This document shows, in pieces, positions 7,646 to 16,515 of a DNA stretch of 64,000 nucleotides. Position numbers and translations under genes: made by a program. Below the pieces are notes generated by a model that ran no database searches, was not told where the DNA came from, and saw nothing but the letters and a program-made list of their open reading frames with translations. The stretch is from Streptomyces sp. NBC_01571 (GTDB lineage Bacteria > Actinomycetota > Actinomycetes > Streptomycetales > Streptomycetaceae): NCBI RefSeq assembly GCF_026339875.1, contig NZ_JAPEPZ010000003.1, forward strand, positions 221,216 to 285,215, written 5' to 3'. Position 1 is the first letter of the stretch. Each line of letters begins with the position of its first letter.

Positions 7646-9133
7646 TCAGGCGGTGCGGGTGCCGGCGGGGGTGGTGCGGTGGCGGGGCAGGCCGAAGTAG
7701 GCGGTGAGGAGGTTGAGGACGCCGATGCCGGCGGCGATCCAGAAGCCCAGGTGGAGGCCGTCCAGCCAGGCCAGGGCGGGGTCGGTGCGGGCGGTGAGTT
7801 CGCTGGTGGTGCGGGTCAGGGCGCTGGTGGCGACGGTGGCGACGCCCAGTGAGGCGCCGACCTGGAAGGCGGCGACCAGGACGCCGGAGGCGATGCCCTG
7901 CTGGTGGGGCGGGATGTCGGAGACGCCGTGCACGTTGACGGGGATGCCGCAGCACTGCATGGAGGCGCCCAGGATGAGCAGGGCGGGCAGCAGGTGCAGC
8001 AGGTAGTTGCCGTCGGCGGGGGCCTGGGTGAGCAGGAGCAGGCCCAGCAGGGAGCCGGCGGCGCCGGCCAGGTAGACGGGGCGGGGGCCGGCGCGGTGCA
8101 TGACGCGGGTGGCGGGGGCGGTGACCAGGATGGCGACGATGCCCAGGGGCAGGAACGCGAAGCCGGACCTGAGGGTGGAGTAGCCCAGGGTGCGTTGCAG
8201 GTAGTAGCTGCACAGGAAGAGTACGGAGGCCTGGACCCCGCTGGTCAGGACGCGGCCGAGGCCGGCGGTGGCCAGGGAGCGGGTGGCGAACAGGTGCAGC
8301 GGCATCAGCGGGTCGGCGGCGCGGCGTTCGATGAGGACGAACGCGGCCAGCAGGACGAGGGCGGCGGCGGCCGGGGCGAGGACGTAGGGCGGGGAGGCGG
8401 CACCGTGGTCCTGGATGTTGACGATGGCGTAGACGAGGGCGGCCAGGCCCGCGGTGACGGTGGCGGCGCCGGCCAGGTCGGGGCGGGAGCCGCGGACGGC
8501 GGTGTCGGGGCGGCCGCGGGAGAGCAGCAGGACGCCGGCGACGGCGACGGCGCCGAAGGGGAGGTTGATGTAGAAGATCCAGCGCCAGCTGAGGCTGTCG
8601 GTGATCAGGCCGCCGGCGATGACGCCGAGGGTGCCGCCGAGGCCGGCGAGTGCGGCCCACACGGCGAGTGCGGTGGTGCGTTCGCGGCCGCGCGGGAAGG
8701 TGGTGGTGACCAGGGACATCGCGGCGGGTGAGAGGAAGGCGGCGCCGCAGCCCTGCAGGGCGCGGGCGGCGATGAGCAGGCCGGCGTCGCCGGACAGGCC
8801 GCACAGCAGGGAGGCGGCGGTGAACAGCAGGGCGCCGAGCAGGAAGGTGCGTCGCCTGCCCCAGCGGTCGGCGGTGCGGCCGCCGAGCAGCATGAGGCCG
8901 CCGAAGCACAGGATGTAGGAGGTCAGTACCCATTCGATGGCGGTGGGGCCGGCGCCGAGGTCGCTCTGGATGGCGGGCAGGGCGAGGTTCACCACGGTGG
9001 TGTCCAGGAGCACCATGAACTGGGCGAGGGCGACGAAGACGAGCAGGCGCCAGCGGCGCGGGTCGGCCGCGGCGCCGTCGGCGTCGGGTGTGCGGTTCTT
9101 GGTGCGGGCGGCGGCGGGGTGGTCGGTGGTCAT
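7646..9133 (-). CDS. DHA2-family (EmrB/QacA-type) MFS exporter
   Basis: A 495-residue, roughly 14-helix antiporter. The signature LLDTTVVNLALPAIQSDLGA marks the first helix, followed by WVLTSYILCFGGLMLLGGRT and ADRWGRRRTFLLG. It is a different protein from the exporter at 4702-6207, so the gene train carries two exporters of the same class. It begins 82 bp after the stop of the Fe(II)/2OG oxygenase. Predicted role: efflux of the final or intermediate product. Confidence 0.9.
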   Translation of the reverse strand: MTTDHPAAARTKNRTPDADGAAADPRRWRLLVFVALAQFMVLLDTTVVNLALPAIQSDLGAGPTAIEWVLTSYILCFGGLMLLGGRTADRWGRRRTFLLGALLFTAASLLCGLSGDAGLLIAARALQGCGAAFLSPAAMSLVTTTFPRGRERTTALAVWAALAGLGGTLGVIAGGLITDSLSWRWIFYINLPFGAVAVAGVLLLSRGRPDTAVRGSRPDLAGAATVTAGLAALVYAIVNIQDHGAASPPYVLAPAAAALVLLAAFVLIERRAADPLMPLHLFATRSLATAGLGRVLTSGVQASVLFLCSYYLQRTLGYSTLRSGFAFLPLGIVAILVTAPATRVMHRAGPRPVYLAGAAGSLLGLLLLTQAPADGNYLLHLLPALLILGASMQCCGIPVNVHGVSDIPPHQQGIASGVLVAAFQVGASLGVATVATSALTRTTSELTARTDPALAWLDGLHLGFWIAAGIGVLNLLTAYFGLPRHRTTPAGTRTA

Positions 9134-9215
9134 GGCTCCCTCTCGGACAGGTCTGCCTCCCGCTCCCTTCCCGGTGCCGCCCCTGGGGCGGGCGGCCGGG
9201 AAGGGGGCGGCCCGG

Positions 9216-10124
9216 TCAGGCGGCGGGTGCCTCGATGTAGCTGAGGGCGTTGTAGATGGTGCGGTCGGGGTCGGTGATGGCGCGCCGGCCGTGCATGACG
9301 CGGGTGTTGTCGATGACGGCGGCGTCGCCGTCCTGCCAGTCGAGGTTCTCGGTGAGGCGGGCGGTGACCTCTTCGACCTCGGCGAGCAGGGGTGCGGGCA
9401 GTTCGGTGGTGTCGGCGAAGGTGATGGTGGGCTTCTCGTAGTTGAAGGAGGGGCCCAGGATGCTGTTGGCGAAGGAGGGGCGGGGGCCGAAGACGGTGGG
9501 GCCGGCGGCGGGGGTGCGGAAGGAGTAGCGCACGCCGCCGTCGTCCTGGGGGGTGATCTCGGTGCCGGGCAGTTGTCCGGCCAGGGCGAGGAGTTCGGCC
9601 ACCTGGATCTGGTCGGCGGGCTTGGTGCGGCCCAGCAGGTGGTGGGCCATGGCCCGCCACTGCGGTTCGGCGACGTAGCGGCTGTAGACGATGTCCTGGG
9701 CGGCGAACGCGGTGCGGGCCTGGTCGCTGAGGGCGTCCCAGACGCGGTAGCCGTCGCAGACGGTGGTCTGGGAGCCGGAGGAGGCGGCCTTCTCGCAGAA
9801 GAACCAGGCGAGGTGGGAGCGGAAGGGGCTGTTGCCGTTCTCGGTGTGCAGGCCGACCTCGTCGAAGCCGGCGTCGACCTTCTGGGCGACCTCGGAGTAG
9901 AAGTCGCGGGCGGGGTCGAGGGTGGTGGAGGTGGAGGTGTTCTGGACGAGGGCGGTGAAGGCGTCCATGTCGGCGCCGAAGCCGCGCAGCAGCAGGAAGC
10001 CGGCCTGGGCGATGAGGTCGCGCAGTTCCTTGGGGTCGATGCCGTCGAGGCCGCCGGGGCCCGCGGGCTGGACCAGCAGGCCGCTGCCGGTGCCGTAGGG
10101 CGTGGTCTGCACAGCCGTACTCAT
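9216..10124 (-). CDS. TauD/TfdA-type Fe(II)/2-oxoglutarate-dependent oxygenase
   Basis: A 302-residue non-haem iron oxygenase of the TauD/clavaminate-synthase-like group. The facial triad is visible as the HxE variant in GLHTENGNSPFRSH and the distal His in NTRVMHGRRAI, with arginine residues following to hold 2-oxoglutarate. Expected chemistry is hydroxylation, desaturation or oxidative rearrangement of an acyl chain or amino acid. The ATG at 10124 overlaps the ligase stop by 4 bp (ATGA), so the two are translationally coupled. The ligase and the thermostable-hemolysin-family gene upstream form a tight three-gene cassette with it. The substrate may be a ligase-activated acyl thioester, by inference. 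Confidence 0.9.
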   Translation of the reverse strand: MSTAVQTTPYGTGSGLLVQPAGPGGLDGIDPKELRDLIAQAGFLLLRGFGADMDAFTALVQNTSTSTTLDPARDFYSEVAQKVDAGFDEVGLHTENGNSPFRSHLAWFFCEKAASSGSQTTVCDGYRVWDALSDQARTAFAAQDIVYSRYVAEPQWRAMAHHLLGRTKPADQIQVAELLALAGQLPGTEITPQDDGGVRYSFRTPAAGPTVFGPRPSFANSILGPSFNYEKPTITFADTTELPAPLLAEVEEVTARLTENLDWQDGDAAVIDNTRVMHGRRAITDPDRTIYNALSYIEAPAA

Positions 10125-11740
10125 GCCTTCTCCTTGGTCTGCTGGGGTGCCGCGGCCGCGGCGGGGGGCTGGTTGAGAACGTGGTGGCGGATGACGTCGC
10201 GGCGGGGGCGTCCGGTGACGGTGAAGCAGGTGGCGTAGGCGGGGTCGTCCTCGGACATGAGGTGGACGACGGCGGCGCGTTCGATGCCGGAGAGTTTGCG
10301 CCGGCCGAATTCGGTGATGCGGCTGCGGGCGGTGTCGGGGTCGAGGCCGGCGTCGATGACGAACAGGCCGTGCACGTGGTCGAGGCCGTCGGCGATGACG
10401 GCGGCCTCGCGGATGAAGCCGAGTTCGCGGTAGCGGGCCTCGACCCATTCGGGGGCGACGTTGCGGCCGCCGGCGGTGATGACGAGGTTCTTCTTGCGTC
10501 CGGTGATGCGCAGGTAGCCGTCGTCGTCGATCTCGGCGAGGTCGCCGGTGTGCAGGCGGCCCTGGTCGTCGACGACGACGCTGGAGGGGTCCTCGCGGGT
10601 GTAGCCGGCGAACAGGGAGGTGCTGCGGATGAGGAGTTCGCCGTCGTCGGCGAGTTCGGCGTGCACGTGGTCCAGGGGGCGTCCGACGGTGCCGAAGCGG
10701 ACTTCGCCGGGGAAGTTCCAGGACACGACGGAGGAGTTCTCGCTCAGTCCGTAGCCCTCGTGGACGGTCAGTCCGTGGGCGTGCAGGCGCTGGAGGATCT
10801 CGGGCGGGACGGGGGCGCCGCCGCAGGCGATGAAGACGGGGCCGTCGTGTCCGAAGATCCGCCGGTGGCGTTCGGTGACGCTCTCGGCGGGCTGCTGGTC
10901 GCACAGGGCGAGGAAGAGGCCGGCGACGGTGGGCGGGACGACCAGGGCGGTGGGGCGGGCCTGGCGCAGCAGGGTGAGCATGCGCGGTGCGGCGTCGGCG
11001 GCGGTGCCGACCAGGGCGGTGCCGGGGGGCAGGAAGGACACCGAGCCGCCGGCGAGGAAGGGCATGTAGAGGCCGGCGACCTGTTCGATGAGCAGGCTGA
11101 GGGGGACGATGGACAGGTACCGCTCGAAGATCGTCGGGCGGGTGCGGGTGCGCAGCGAGGTGAGCAGTGCGTCCAGGCCGTGCCGGCGGATCTGCACGCC
11201 TTTGGGGGCGGAGGTGGTGCCGGAGGTGTGGATGACCTTGACGACGGCGTCGTGGTCGGGGACGGGCGGGTGGGGGGCGGGGGGCCGGGCGAGCAGGGCG
11301 GGCAGGTCGAGGGGGGTGGTGGGGCAGCCGGCGGGCAGGACGGGGTCGGGGGTGGCGGTGGTCCAGCGGGCCAGCGCCGCGCCGCCGGCGGTGTCGGTCA
11401 GGCACAGGTCGGCCCTCTCCAGGAGGGAGGCGGCCTGTTGGGCGGTGAAGGCGGTGGGTACGGGGATCTCGACGGCGCCGGCGAACAGGGCGGCGAGGTC
11501 GGCGGCGACCCATTCGGGTGAGTTCTCGGCGAGCAGTCCCACCCGGGCGGGCCGGCCCAGGGTGCGGGCCAGGTCGGTGAGGTCGGCGGCCAGGGCCAGG
11601 GCGGTGCGGATGAGGTCGCGGTAGCTGTGGGCGGTGCCCTCGCCGCCGTCGGCGGCCAGGACGCGGACCATGACGGCGTCGCTGTCGGCCTGCCGGAGCA
11701 GTCCGCGGGCCAGCGACAGGGGTGCGGTGTCAGGCGGCAC
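10121..11740 (-). CDS. Adenylate-forming acyl-CoA/acyl-ACP ligase (ANL superfamily)
   Basis: A 539-residue AMP-binding enzyme that activates a carboxylic acid and transfers it to CoA or a carrier protein. Motifs are intact: P-loop IHTSGTTSAPKGVQIRR, the EGYGLSENSS core motif, the hinge region LHTGDLAEIDDDGYLRITGR and KKNLVITAGGRNVAPEWVEA. The sequence resembles bacterial long-chain fatty-acid ligases more than NRPS adenylation domains. The GTG start at 11740 lies inside the last codons of the thermostable-hemolysin gene (11-bp overlap), and the stop overlaps the oxygenase start by 4 bp. It could prime the type II PKS with an unusual acid or activate the finished chain. Confidence 0.92.
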   Translation of the reverse strand: MPPDTAPLSLARGLLRQADSDAVMVRVLAADGGEGTAHSYRDLIRTALALAADLTDLARTLGRPARVGLLAENSPEWVAADLAALFAGAVEIPVPTAFTAQQAASLLERADLCLTDTAGGAALARWTTATPDPVLPAGCPTTPLDLPALLARPPAPHPPVPDHDAVVKVIHTSGTTSAPKGVQIRRHGLDALLTSLRTRTRPTIFERYLSIVPLSLLIEQVAGLYMPFLAGGSVSFLPPGTALVGTAADAAPRMLTLLRQARPTALVVPPTVAGLFLALCDQQPAESVTERHRRIFGHDGPVFIACGGAPVPPEILQRLHAHGLTVHEGYGLSENSSVVSWNFPGEVRFGTVGRPLDHVHAELADDGELLIRSTSLFAGYTREDPSSVVVDDQGRLHTGDLAEIDDDGYLRITGRKKNLVITAGGRNVAPEWVEARYRELGFIREAAVIADGLDHVHGLFVIDAGLDPDTARSRITEFGRRKLSGIERAAVVHLMSEDDPAYATCFTVTGRPRRDVIRHHVLNQPPAAAAAPQQTKEKA

Positions 11741-12386
11741 GGGTCAGCACCCCCTGCCGGTCCGGGCGGTTGCTCAGCAGCCGCATGTCGACCGAGGTGA
11801 AGCAGTAGCGGCCGATGGCGGCCAGCAGCAGGGTGGACTGTTCGGCGGCCTCGGCGTAGCCGACGACGGGCCGGGTGTCGTAGTAGGTGCCCCAGGAGGC
11901 GCGTTCGTCGACGGGCAGGCGCTCGGGTGAGGCGTCGGCGAGGGGGTGGAAGACGCAGCCGAGGCGCTGCATGAGCGCGGCGAGCCGGCCGGTCATGGTC
12001 ATCACGGCGTAGGGGCGGCCCAGGCAGGCCATGATCAGCGGGATCGCTTTGATGATCTCGGCGCCGGCGGCGGCCCGCACCGAGGCGATGGAGCCGATCT
12101 GCAGGACCTGGTCGCGTTTGACGGGGGTGCCGACGGCCTGGGTGATGACGTCTTCGACGGGAGCGTCGAGATAGCGTTCCAGCAGGATGGTCTCTTCCTC
12201 GGGGAAGGACAGGCCGGCGCAGGCGAGGACTTCCTCCTGGCCGTCGGCGGTGTCCTCGAAGAAGGCGAGGAAGCCGTCCGGGTCGGGGGTGATGCTGGCC
12301 CGGTACTGCTTGGCGAACACCAGCCGGGCCAGGTCCGCGGCGGTCTGCCAGTCCGGGGTGCCGCGCTCGGACAGGGTGATTCTCAT
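11730..12386 (-). CDS. Thermostable hemolysin family protein (GNAT-like fold)
   Basis: A 218-residue protein matching the thermostable hemolysin (T_hemolysin) family described in Vibrio. Recognisable blocks are ILLERYLDAPVEDVI, QIGSIASVRAAAGAEI, YAVMTMTGRLAALMQRLGC and RASWGTYYDTRPVVG. The family name comes from heterologous haemolysis, but the fold is related to GNAT/acyl-homoserine-lactone-synthase-type acyltransferases, so an acyl-transfer role is plausible. It overlaps the ligase gene by 11 bp and is 43 bp downstream of the FAD oxidase. Together with the ligase and oxygenase it looks like a conserved small pathway embedded in a polyketide cluster. The ATG at 12386 has GGGAG upstream. Confidence 0.82.
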   Translation of the reverse strand: MRITLSERGTPDWQTAADLARLVFAKQYRASITPDPDGFLAFFEDTADGQEEVLACAGLSFPEEETILLERYLDAPVEDVITQAVGTPVKRDQVLQIGSIASVRAAAGAEIIKAIPLIMACLGRPYAVMTMTGRLAALMQRLGCVFHPLADASPERLPVDERASWGTYYDTRPVVGYAEAAEQSTLLLAAIGRYCFTSVDMRLLSNRPDRQGVLTRAA

Positions 12387-12429
12387 GTGCTGCGCTCCCT
12401 AACGGGGTGGGGTGAGACGCGGGGCGGAC

Positions 12430-13611
12430 TCATCGCCCGAGCACCGCGGAACGGTGCGCGGCCGGCCGGGCGCTGAGGGCGAGTTCCGCGGCCCGCAGGG
12501 CGCTGTTGATGGAGGTCTCGGCGAGGATGCCGGGGGCGGCGACGCTGTCGCCGGCCAGGAACACCCCGTCCCCGCGGTCGACGGCGGGCCGGTCGCGCCA
12601 GCTGAGGCCGGGCAGGTCGAGGGCGCCGGTGCGGCCCCGGGAGACGCCTTCGCGGCGCCACAGGATGCGCTGCTGCCAGCCCGGTGTGGTCAGGTCGAAG
12701 AGTTTCTCCAGCCGGGCCAGCGCGTCGGCCTTCGACTCGCCGGGCCTGATCGGCATCTGTCCCTGGAACAGGGCCTGGCCTTCGGGGGCGAGGGAGGGGT
12801 CGTGGTCGGAGTACTGGGAGGTGAAGCCGCCCTCGTCCATGTCGAAGGAGACGTTGCCGTCCTTCTTGGAGTGGGTGACGGCCATGTCGAGCAGGGCGGC
12901 GGTGCCGCTGGGCCACTGCAGGGAGTTGTCGCCGAGCAGGCTGCGGGCGGAGGCGAGGGAGGTCGCGACGATGACCGGTCCGCCGGTGGGCAGTTCGGTC
13001 AGCCGGGAGCCTGTTTCGATGACCACGCCGCGGGCGCGGGCGACGCGTTGCATGCGCTCGATCAACGCGCCCCAGCCGCCCATGAAGTAGCGGCTGGGCA
13101 GCGGGAAGCGGGGGGTGCCCACGCGCAGCAGGCGTTCCCACACGAAGGCCGCCGAGAGGCGTCCGGGGTCGCCGTCGAAGAGGATCGGGCCGAGGAAGCC
13201 GAGGGCTTCGTCGACGGTCTGCTGGGCGAAGCGTTCGCTCGCCCAGTCCTGGAAGGAGCGGTCGACGGGGACGTCGATGCCGCGGTGCATCCAGGTCATC
13301 CTCATGTAGCCGCCGGGCAGCGTCATCCGCAGCCGGCCCTGGTGGCGGAAGCGCATGCGGGTCCACTCGTGGAAGGACAGCCGTACGTAGCGGCCGGCCA
13401 GTCCGCGCTGCAGCAGCCAGTGCCAGGCGTCGCCGTTGTCGAAGAAGGTGTGCGGCCCGTCGTTGGTGACGTAGGGGCCGGAGGCGGAGCGGGCGCGGCC
13501 GCCCGCGTGGGAGTGGGCCTCGTGGACGGTGACGCGGGCGCCCTGTTCGGCGGCGGAGATCGCCGCGGTCAGGCCGGCCAGTCCGCCGCCGATGATCGTG
13601 ATGTTCGCCAT
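12430..13611 (-). CDS. FAD-dependent oxidoreductase (amine oxidase / phytoene-desaturase-like)
   Basis: A 393-residue flavoprotein. The N-terminal dinucleotide-binding motif IIGGGLAGLTAAISAAEQGA and the downstream GGRARS are typical of the amine oxidase/phytoene dehydrogenase group, and the C-terminal FAD motif is DGVFLAGDSVAAPGILAE. Related enzymes desaturate or isomerise polyene chains or oxidise amines. The start at 13611 follows a tight fit to the Rossmann strand; the ORF extends upstream to 13755 but that part overlaps the aldo/keto reductase end. It lies 46 bp after that reductase and 43 bp before the hemolysin-family gene. The substrate is unknown. Confidence 0.87.
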   Translation of the reverse strand: MANITIIGGGLAGLTAAISAAEQGARVTVHEAHSHAGGRARSASGPYVTNDGPHTFFDNGDAWHWLLQRGLAGRYVRLSFHEWTRMRFRHQGRLRMTLPGGYMRMTWMHRGIDVPVDRSFQDWASERFAQQTVDEALGFLGPILFDGDPGRLSAAFVWERLLRVGTPRFPLPSRYFMGGWGALIERMQRVARARGVVIETGSRLTELPTGGPVIVATSLASARSLLGDNSLQWPSGTAALLDMAVTHSKKDGNVSFDMDEGGFTSQYSDHDPSLAPEGQALFQGQMPIRPGESKADALARLEKLFDLTTPGWQQRILWRREGVSRGRTGALDLPGLSWRDRPAVDRGDGVFLAGDSVAAPGILAETSINSALRAAELALSARPAAHRSAVLGR

Positions 13612-13657
13612 GGTTGTCGCTCTCACTCGCCTTCGAAGGTCCGCGGCCGGTCTGGTC

Positions 13658-14653
13658 TCAGCCGTCGAGCGTGGCCATGGCGCCGACGGGATAGCGGTCC
13701 CCCACCGTGGAGCCGTGGGGGGCGATCTCGTCGAGCGCCGTGAGGTCGTCCGCACTCAGGACCACGTCGCTCGCGGCGAGGTTCTCCTGGAGGTACGGGA
13801 CGCGCTTGGTGCCGGGGATGGCGACCACGTCGTCGCCCTGGGCGAGCACCCAGGCCAGGGCGAGCTGCCCGGCGGTGATGCCCTTGGATGCGGCCAGGTG
13901 CTGCAGCCGTTCGACGACGTGCAGGTTCTGGTCGAGGTTGCCCTGCTGGAAGCGGGGCGCGACGCGGCGGAAGTCGTGTTCGGCCAGGCCGTCGAGGCTG
14001 CGGATGCGGCCGGTGAGCAGGCCGCGGCCCAGCGGGCTGTAGCCGACGAAGCCGATGCCCAGTTCGCGGACGGTGGCCAGGACTCCGTTGACCTCGACGT
14101 CGCGGGTGGACAGGGAGTACTCGGTCTGTACGGCGGCCAGGGGGTGCACGGCGTGGGCGCGGCGGATGGTGGCGGCGGACGCCTCGCAGACGCCGAGGTG
14201 GCGTACCTTGCCGGCCTCGACCAGTTCGGCCAGGGCGCCGATGGACTCCTCGATGGGCACGGCGGGGTCGACGCGGTGCAGGTAGTACAGGTCGAGGTGG
14301 TCGGTGCCCAGCCGGCGCAGGGTGCCCTCGACGGCGGTGCGGATGTAGTCGGGGCGGTTGTTGAGGCGGCCGGTGATGGTGCCGTCCTCGGTGATCTCGT
14401 TGCCGACCTTGGAGGAGACGACGACGCCCTCGCGGCGGCCGGCGATGACGCGGGCGACGAACTCCTCGTTGCTGTGCGGGCCGTAGAAGTCGGCGGTGTC
14501 GAGGAGGGTGACGCCCAGCTCGAGTGCCCGGTGCGCGGTGCGCAGGGCCTCCTGGTCGTCGGCGGGGCCGTAGGCGAAGGTCATGCCCATGCAGCCGAGT
14601 CCCTGTTCGGAGACCGCCGGCCCCTGGCTGCCGAGTGTTCGTTGCCGCATCAT
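13658..14653 (-). CDS. Aldo/keto reductase
   Basis: A 331-residue NADPH-dependent TIM-barrel reductase. It has the family opening [20 protein letters not shown], catalytic Asp/Tyr region [16 protein letters not shown], the Lys in [19 protein letters not shown] with the catalytic His, and the C-terminal cofactor motif [16 protein letters not shown]. It resembles YajO/Tas-type reductases often found in polyketide clusters for carbonyl or deoxysugar keto reduction. Two ATG codons (14653, 14650) follow GGAAGGA; the first is taken. It starts a tailoring sub-operon separated from the SnoaL-like gene upstream by more than 900 bp of repetitive DNA. Confidence 0.92.
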   Translation of the reverse strand: MMRQRTLGSQGPAVSEQGLGCMGMTFAYGPADDQEALRTAHRALELGVTLLDTADFYGPHSNEEFVARVIAGRREGVVVSSKVGNEITEDGTITGRLNNRPDYIRTAVEGTLRRLGTDHLDLYYLHRVDPAVPIEESIGALAELVEAGKVRHLGVCEASAATIRRAHAVHPLAAVQTEYSLSTRDVEVNGVLATVRELGIGFVGYSPLGRGLLTGRIRSLDGLAEHDFRRVAPRFQQGNLDQNLHVVERLQHLAASKGITAGQLALAWVLAQGDDVVAIPGTKRVPYLQENLAASDVVLSADDLTALDEIAPHGSTVGDRYPVGAMATLDG

Positions 14654-15577
14654 CGGTTCCTTCCTGAGCCGTGCGCGCGGTTGTCGTTCCCGGGGGCTGC
14701 CGGTGCCGGTACCACCCGGGAATTAGCAGTGACAGTATTGATGCCCCTGCTAGAGAAGTACTGGGGCCGCGCTTCGCCGGCCGGCCTACGCCCGTTCACC
14801 GGCGCCGACTCCGTCGGGCGGCAGGCTTGTTCACGGGGGTTCGCTCCCCCGGGCCGGGGGCCGGTGCGCGGGGACCGGGGGCCGGGGGCCGGTGCGCGGG
14901 GGCAACTCTCGTGGGCCGGTGACACCGTGCGCGGGGGCCACTCCCCCGGGCCGGGAGCCCGCACATGGAGGGGCAACTCCCTTACGTTGAGGGCCAGTTC
15001 AGGGCTTCGACTCCGGCCCCGTACACCTTGGGCCCGTTCACGGATCCGGCCCCGTACGCCTTGGGCCCGTTCACCGGCGCCGGCTCGTACGTGGGCCGCG
15101 AGCCCGGCCGGCGGGGTCGACTCCCCCGGGATGCGCAGGCCTGCGTCCCGGTTTCAACGCCCTTGCGGCGGGGGTCTGTTCACCAGGTCTCCGCGCGGGC
15201 CGGAGTCCCTCATCCGCGGGGGCACTCCCCTGGGCCGAAGGCCCGTACACGGGTGTCGACGCCCGCGGGCCGGAGCTGCGCTCGTCGGTGTCGTTCCCGG
15301 ACCGGAAAACCCGTTCACCGGCACCGCCCCCCGGGCCGGAGGCCCGTTCACCGCCGCCGGCACCGGCACGGGCCGGAGGGCTGTTCGCGGTGTCAACGTC
15401 TGCGAGCCACGGGCTCGTTCACCGGTGCCGGCGGGGCCTGGGGGCCGGTGCGTGGGCGTCAACACCCCCCGGCTGGAGGCCCGTTCGCCGCCGCCGGCCC
15501 ACGGCCGGTTCGCGGGGGGCGGCTCGTTCGCGAGGGCGCCGGTCACCGGTCGCGCCGGGCGGCGGGCGGTTCGCGGG
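14654..15577. repeat. Gene-free, repeat-rich region
   Basis: About 920 bp with no convincing gene in either direction. The region is full of imperfect copies of a unit built on GGCCGGAGGCCCGTTCACCG and variants; GCCCGTTCAC occurs near 15033, 15063 and 15345, and the related CCCGTTCAC near 15311. A second family is GGGGCCGGTGCGCGGGG near 14860-14930. Several ORFs cross it but their residues are low-complexity and match no family. Any promoter for the aldo/keto reductase should lie near 14654-14750, where the composition is less extreme. Confidence 0.6.
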
Positions 15578-16447
15578 TCAGTCGGCGGTGGCCAGTTCGC
15601 TGGTGACGGAGGCCCAGGTGTGGCCCGTGCCGGCGGTTGCGCTCTCGGCCAGGCGGGTCCACGGGTCGGTGCCGAGGACCTCGGTGGCCTGCTCGCGCAG
15701 CCAGTGGTCGAAGGGGTCGGCGGAGGTGAGCAGGCGGCGGGCGGCGGCCTGCGGGTCGCGGGCCTCGATCTGGTGGACCAGGACGTCCTGGCCGTCGAGG
15801 GGGCGCAGGTCGAAGGACTCCTGGAGGATGCCGGCGCGGCGCCGGGAGGCCTCGTAGGCGTGCAGCCGCGGTCCGGTGAGCTCGGCCTGCAGGCGGCGCC
15901 AGCCCTCGGCCGCGCCGCCGGTCAGGGGCAGCAGGGCGCAGGCGCCGGTGACCGTCCGGCGGGCGGCGGCGCGGGCGGCGGTGCGGGCGGCGGGGGCCAG
16001 CCGGCGCATGCCGAGCACGGCCAGCATGTTGGACTCCACGCCGATGCCCCAGCGTTCGGCGATCAGGCCGTTGTCCAGCAGCCGCCACACCACGACGCCG
16101 GTGAACTCGATGACCTGCCCGGTGGGGGCGGCGCCCAGGAAGTCGCCCAGGTGGGTGCCGCGCCAGGTGTTGTGGATGACGACGTGGTCGCCGTGGGCGC
16201 TCATGTCCTCGATGGTCACGTGCAGGTCGGGGAAGCCCTCGCGCAGGCCGGCGATGGTGTAGCGGACTCCTTCGAGTCCTTCGGGGGCTCCGGGCAGCGG
16301 CTGGTGGTCGACCATGTCGGGGCTGTAGATCTCGTCCACGACCGAGAAGTCGCCCTGGTTGACGAAGGCGTCGAAGACCCGGCGGATGGTCTTCTTGTTG
16401 CGCTCCTCCACGCTCTGTGCGGTGCGCACCGTCTCTTGTATCGACAC
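15578..16447 (-). CDS. SnoaL-like ester cyclase domain fused to a DUF6176-like C-terminal domain
   Basis: A 289-residue two-part protein. Residues about 15-150 are a SnoaL/NTF2-like domain (RVFDAFVNQGDFSVVDEIYS, HQPLPGAPEGLEGVRYTIAG, GFPDLHVTIEDMSAHGDHVV). After an Ala/Arg-rich linker, residues about 215-265 (RAGILQESFDLRPLDGQDVL to TSADPFDHWLREQATEVLG) resemble DUF6176, a small ferredoxin-like domain seen in other proteins. SnoaL proteins are usually about 130-150 residues, so this is a fusion. The GTG at 16447 has AAGGA upstream. It lies 68 bp after the KASIII-like gene, so it may act on the nascent chain as a cyclase or carrier. Confidence 0.78.
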   Translation of the reverse strand: MSIQETVRTAQSVEERNKKTIRRVFDAFVNQGDFSVVDEIYSPDMVDHQPLPGAPEGLEGVRYTIAGLREGFPDLHVTIEDMSAHGDHVVIHNTWRGTHLGDFLGAAPTGQVIEFTGVVVWRLLDNGLIAERWGIGVESNMLAVLGMRRLAPAARTAARAAARRTVTGACALLPLTGGAAEGWRRLQAELTGPRLHAYEASRRRAGILQESFDLRPLDGQDVLVHQIEARDPQAAARRLLTSADPFDHWLREQATEVLGTDPWTRLAESATAGTGHTWASVTSELATAD

Positions 16448-16515
16448 GTTCCATCCTTATGGCGTCGGCGCCCGCGAGGGGCGGGTCGGGGCTGGCGGGG
16501 GCGGGCGGCGGCCCG

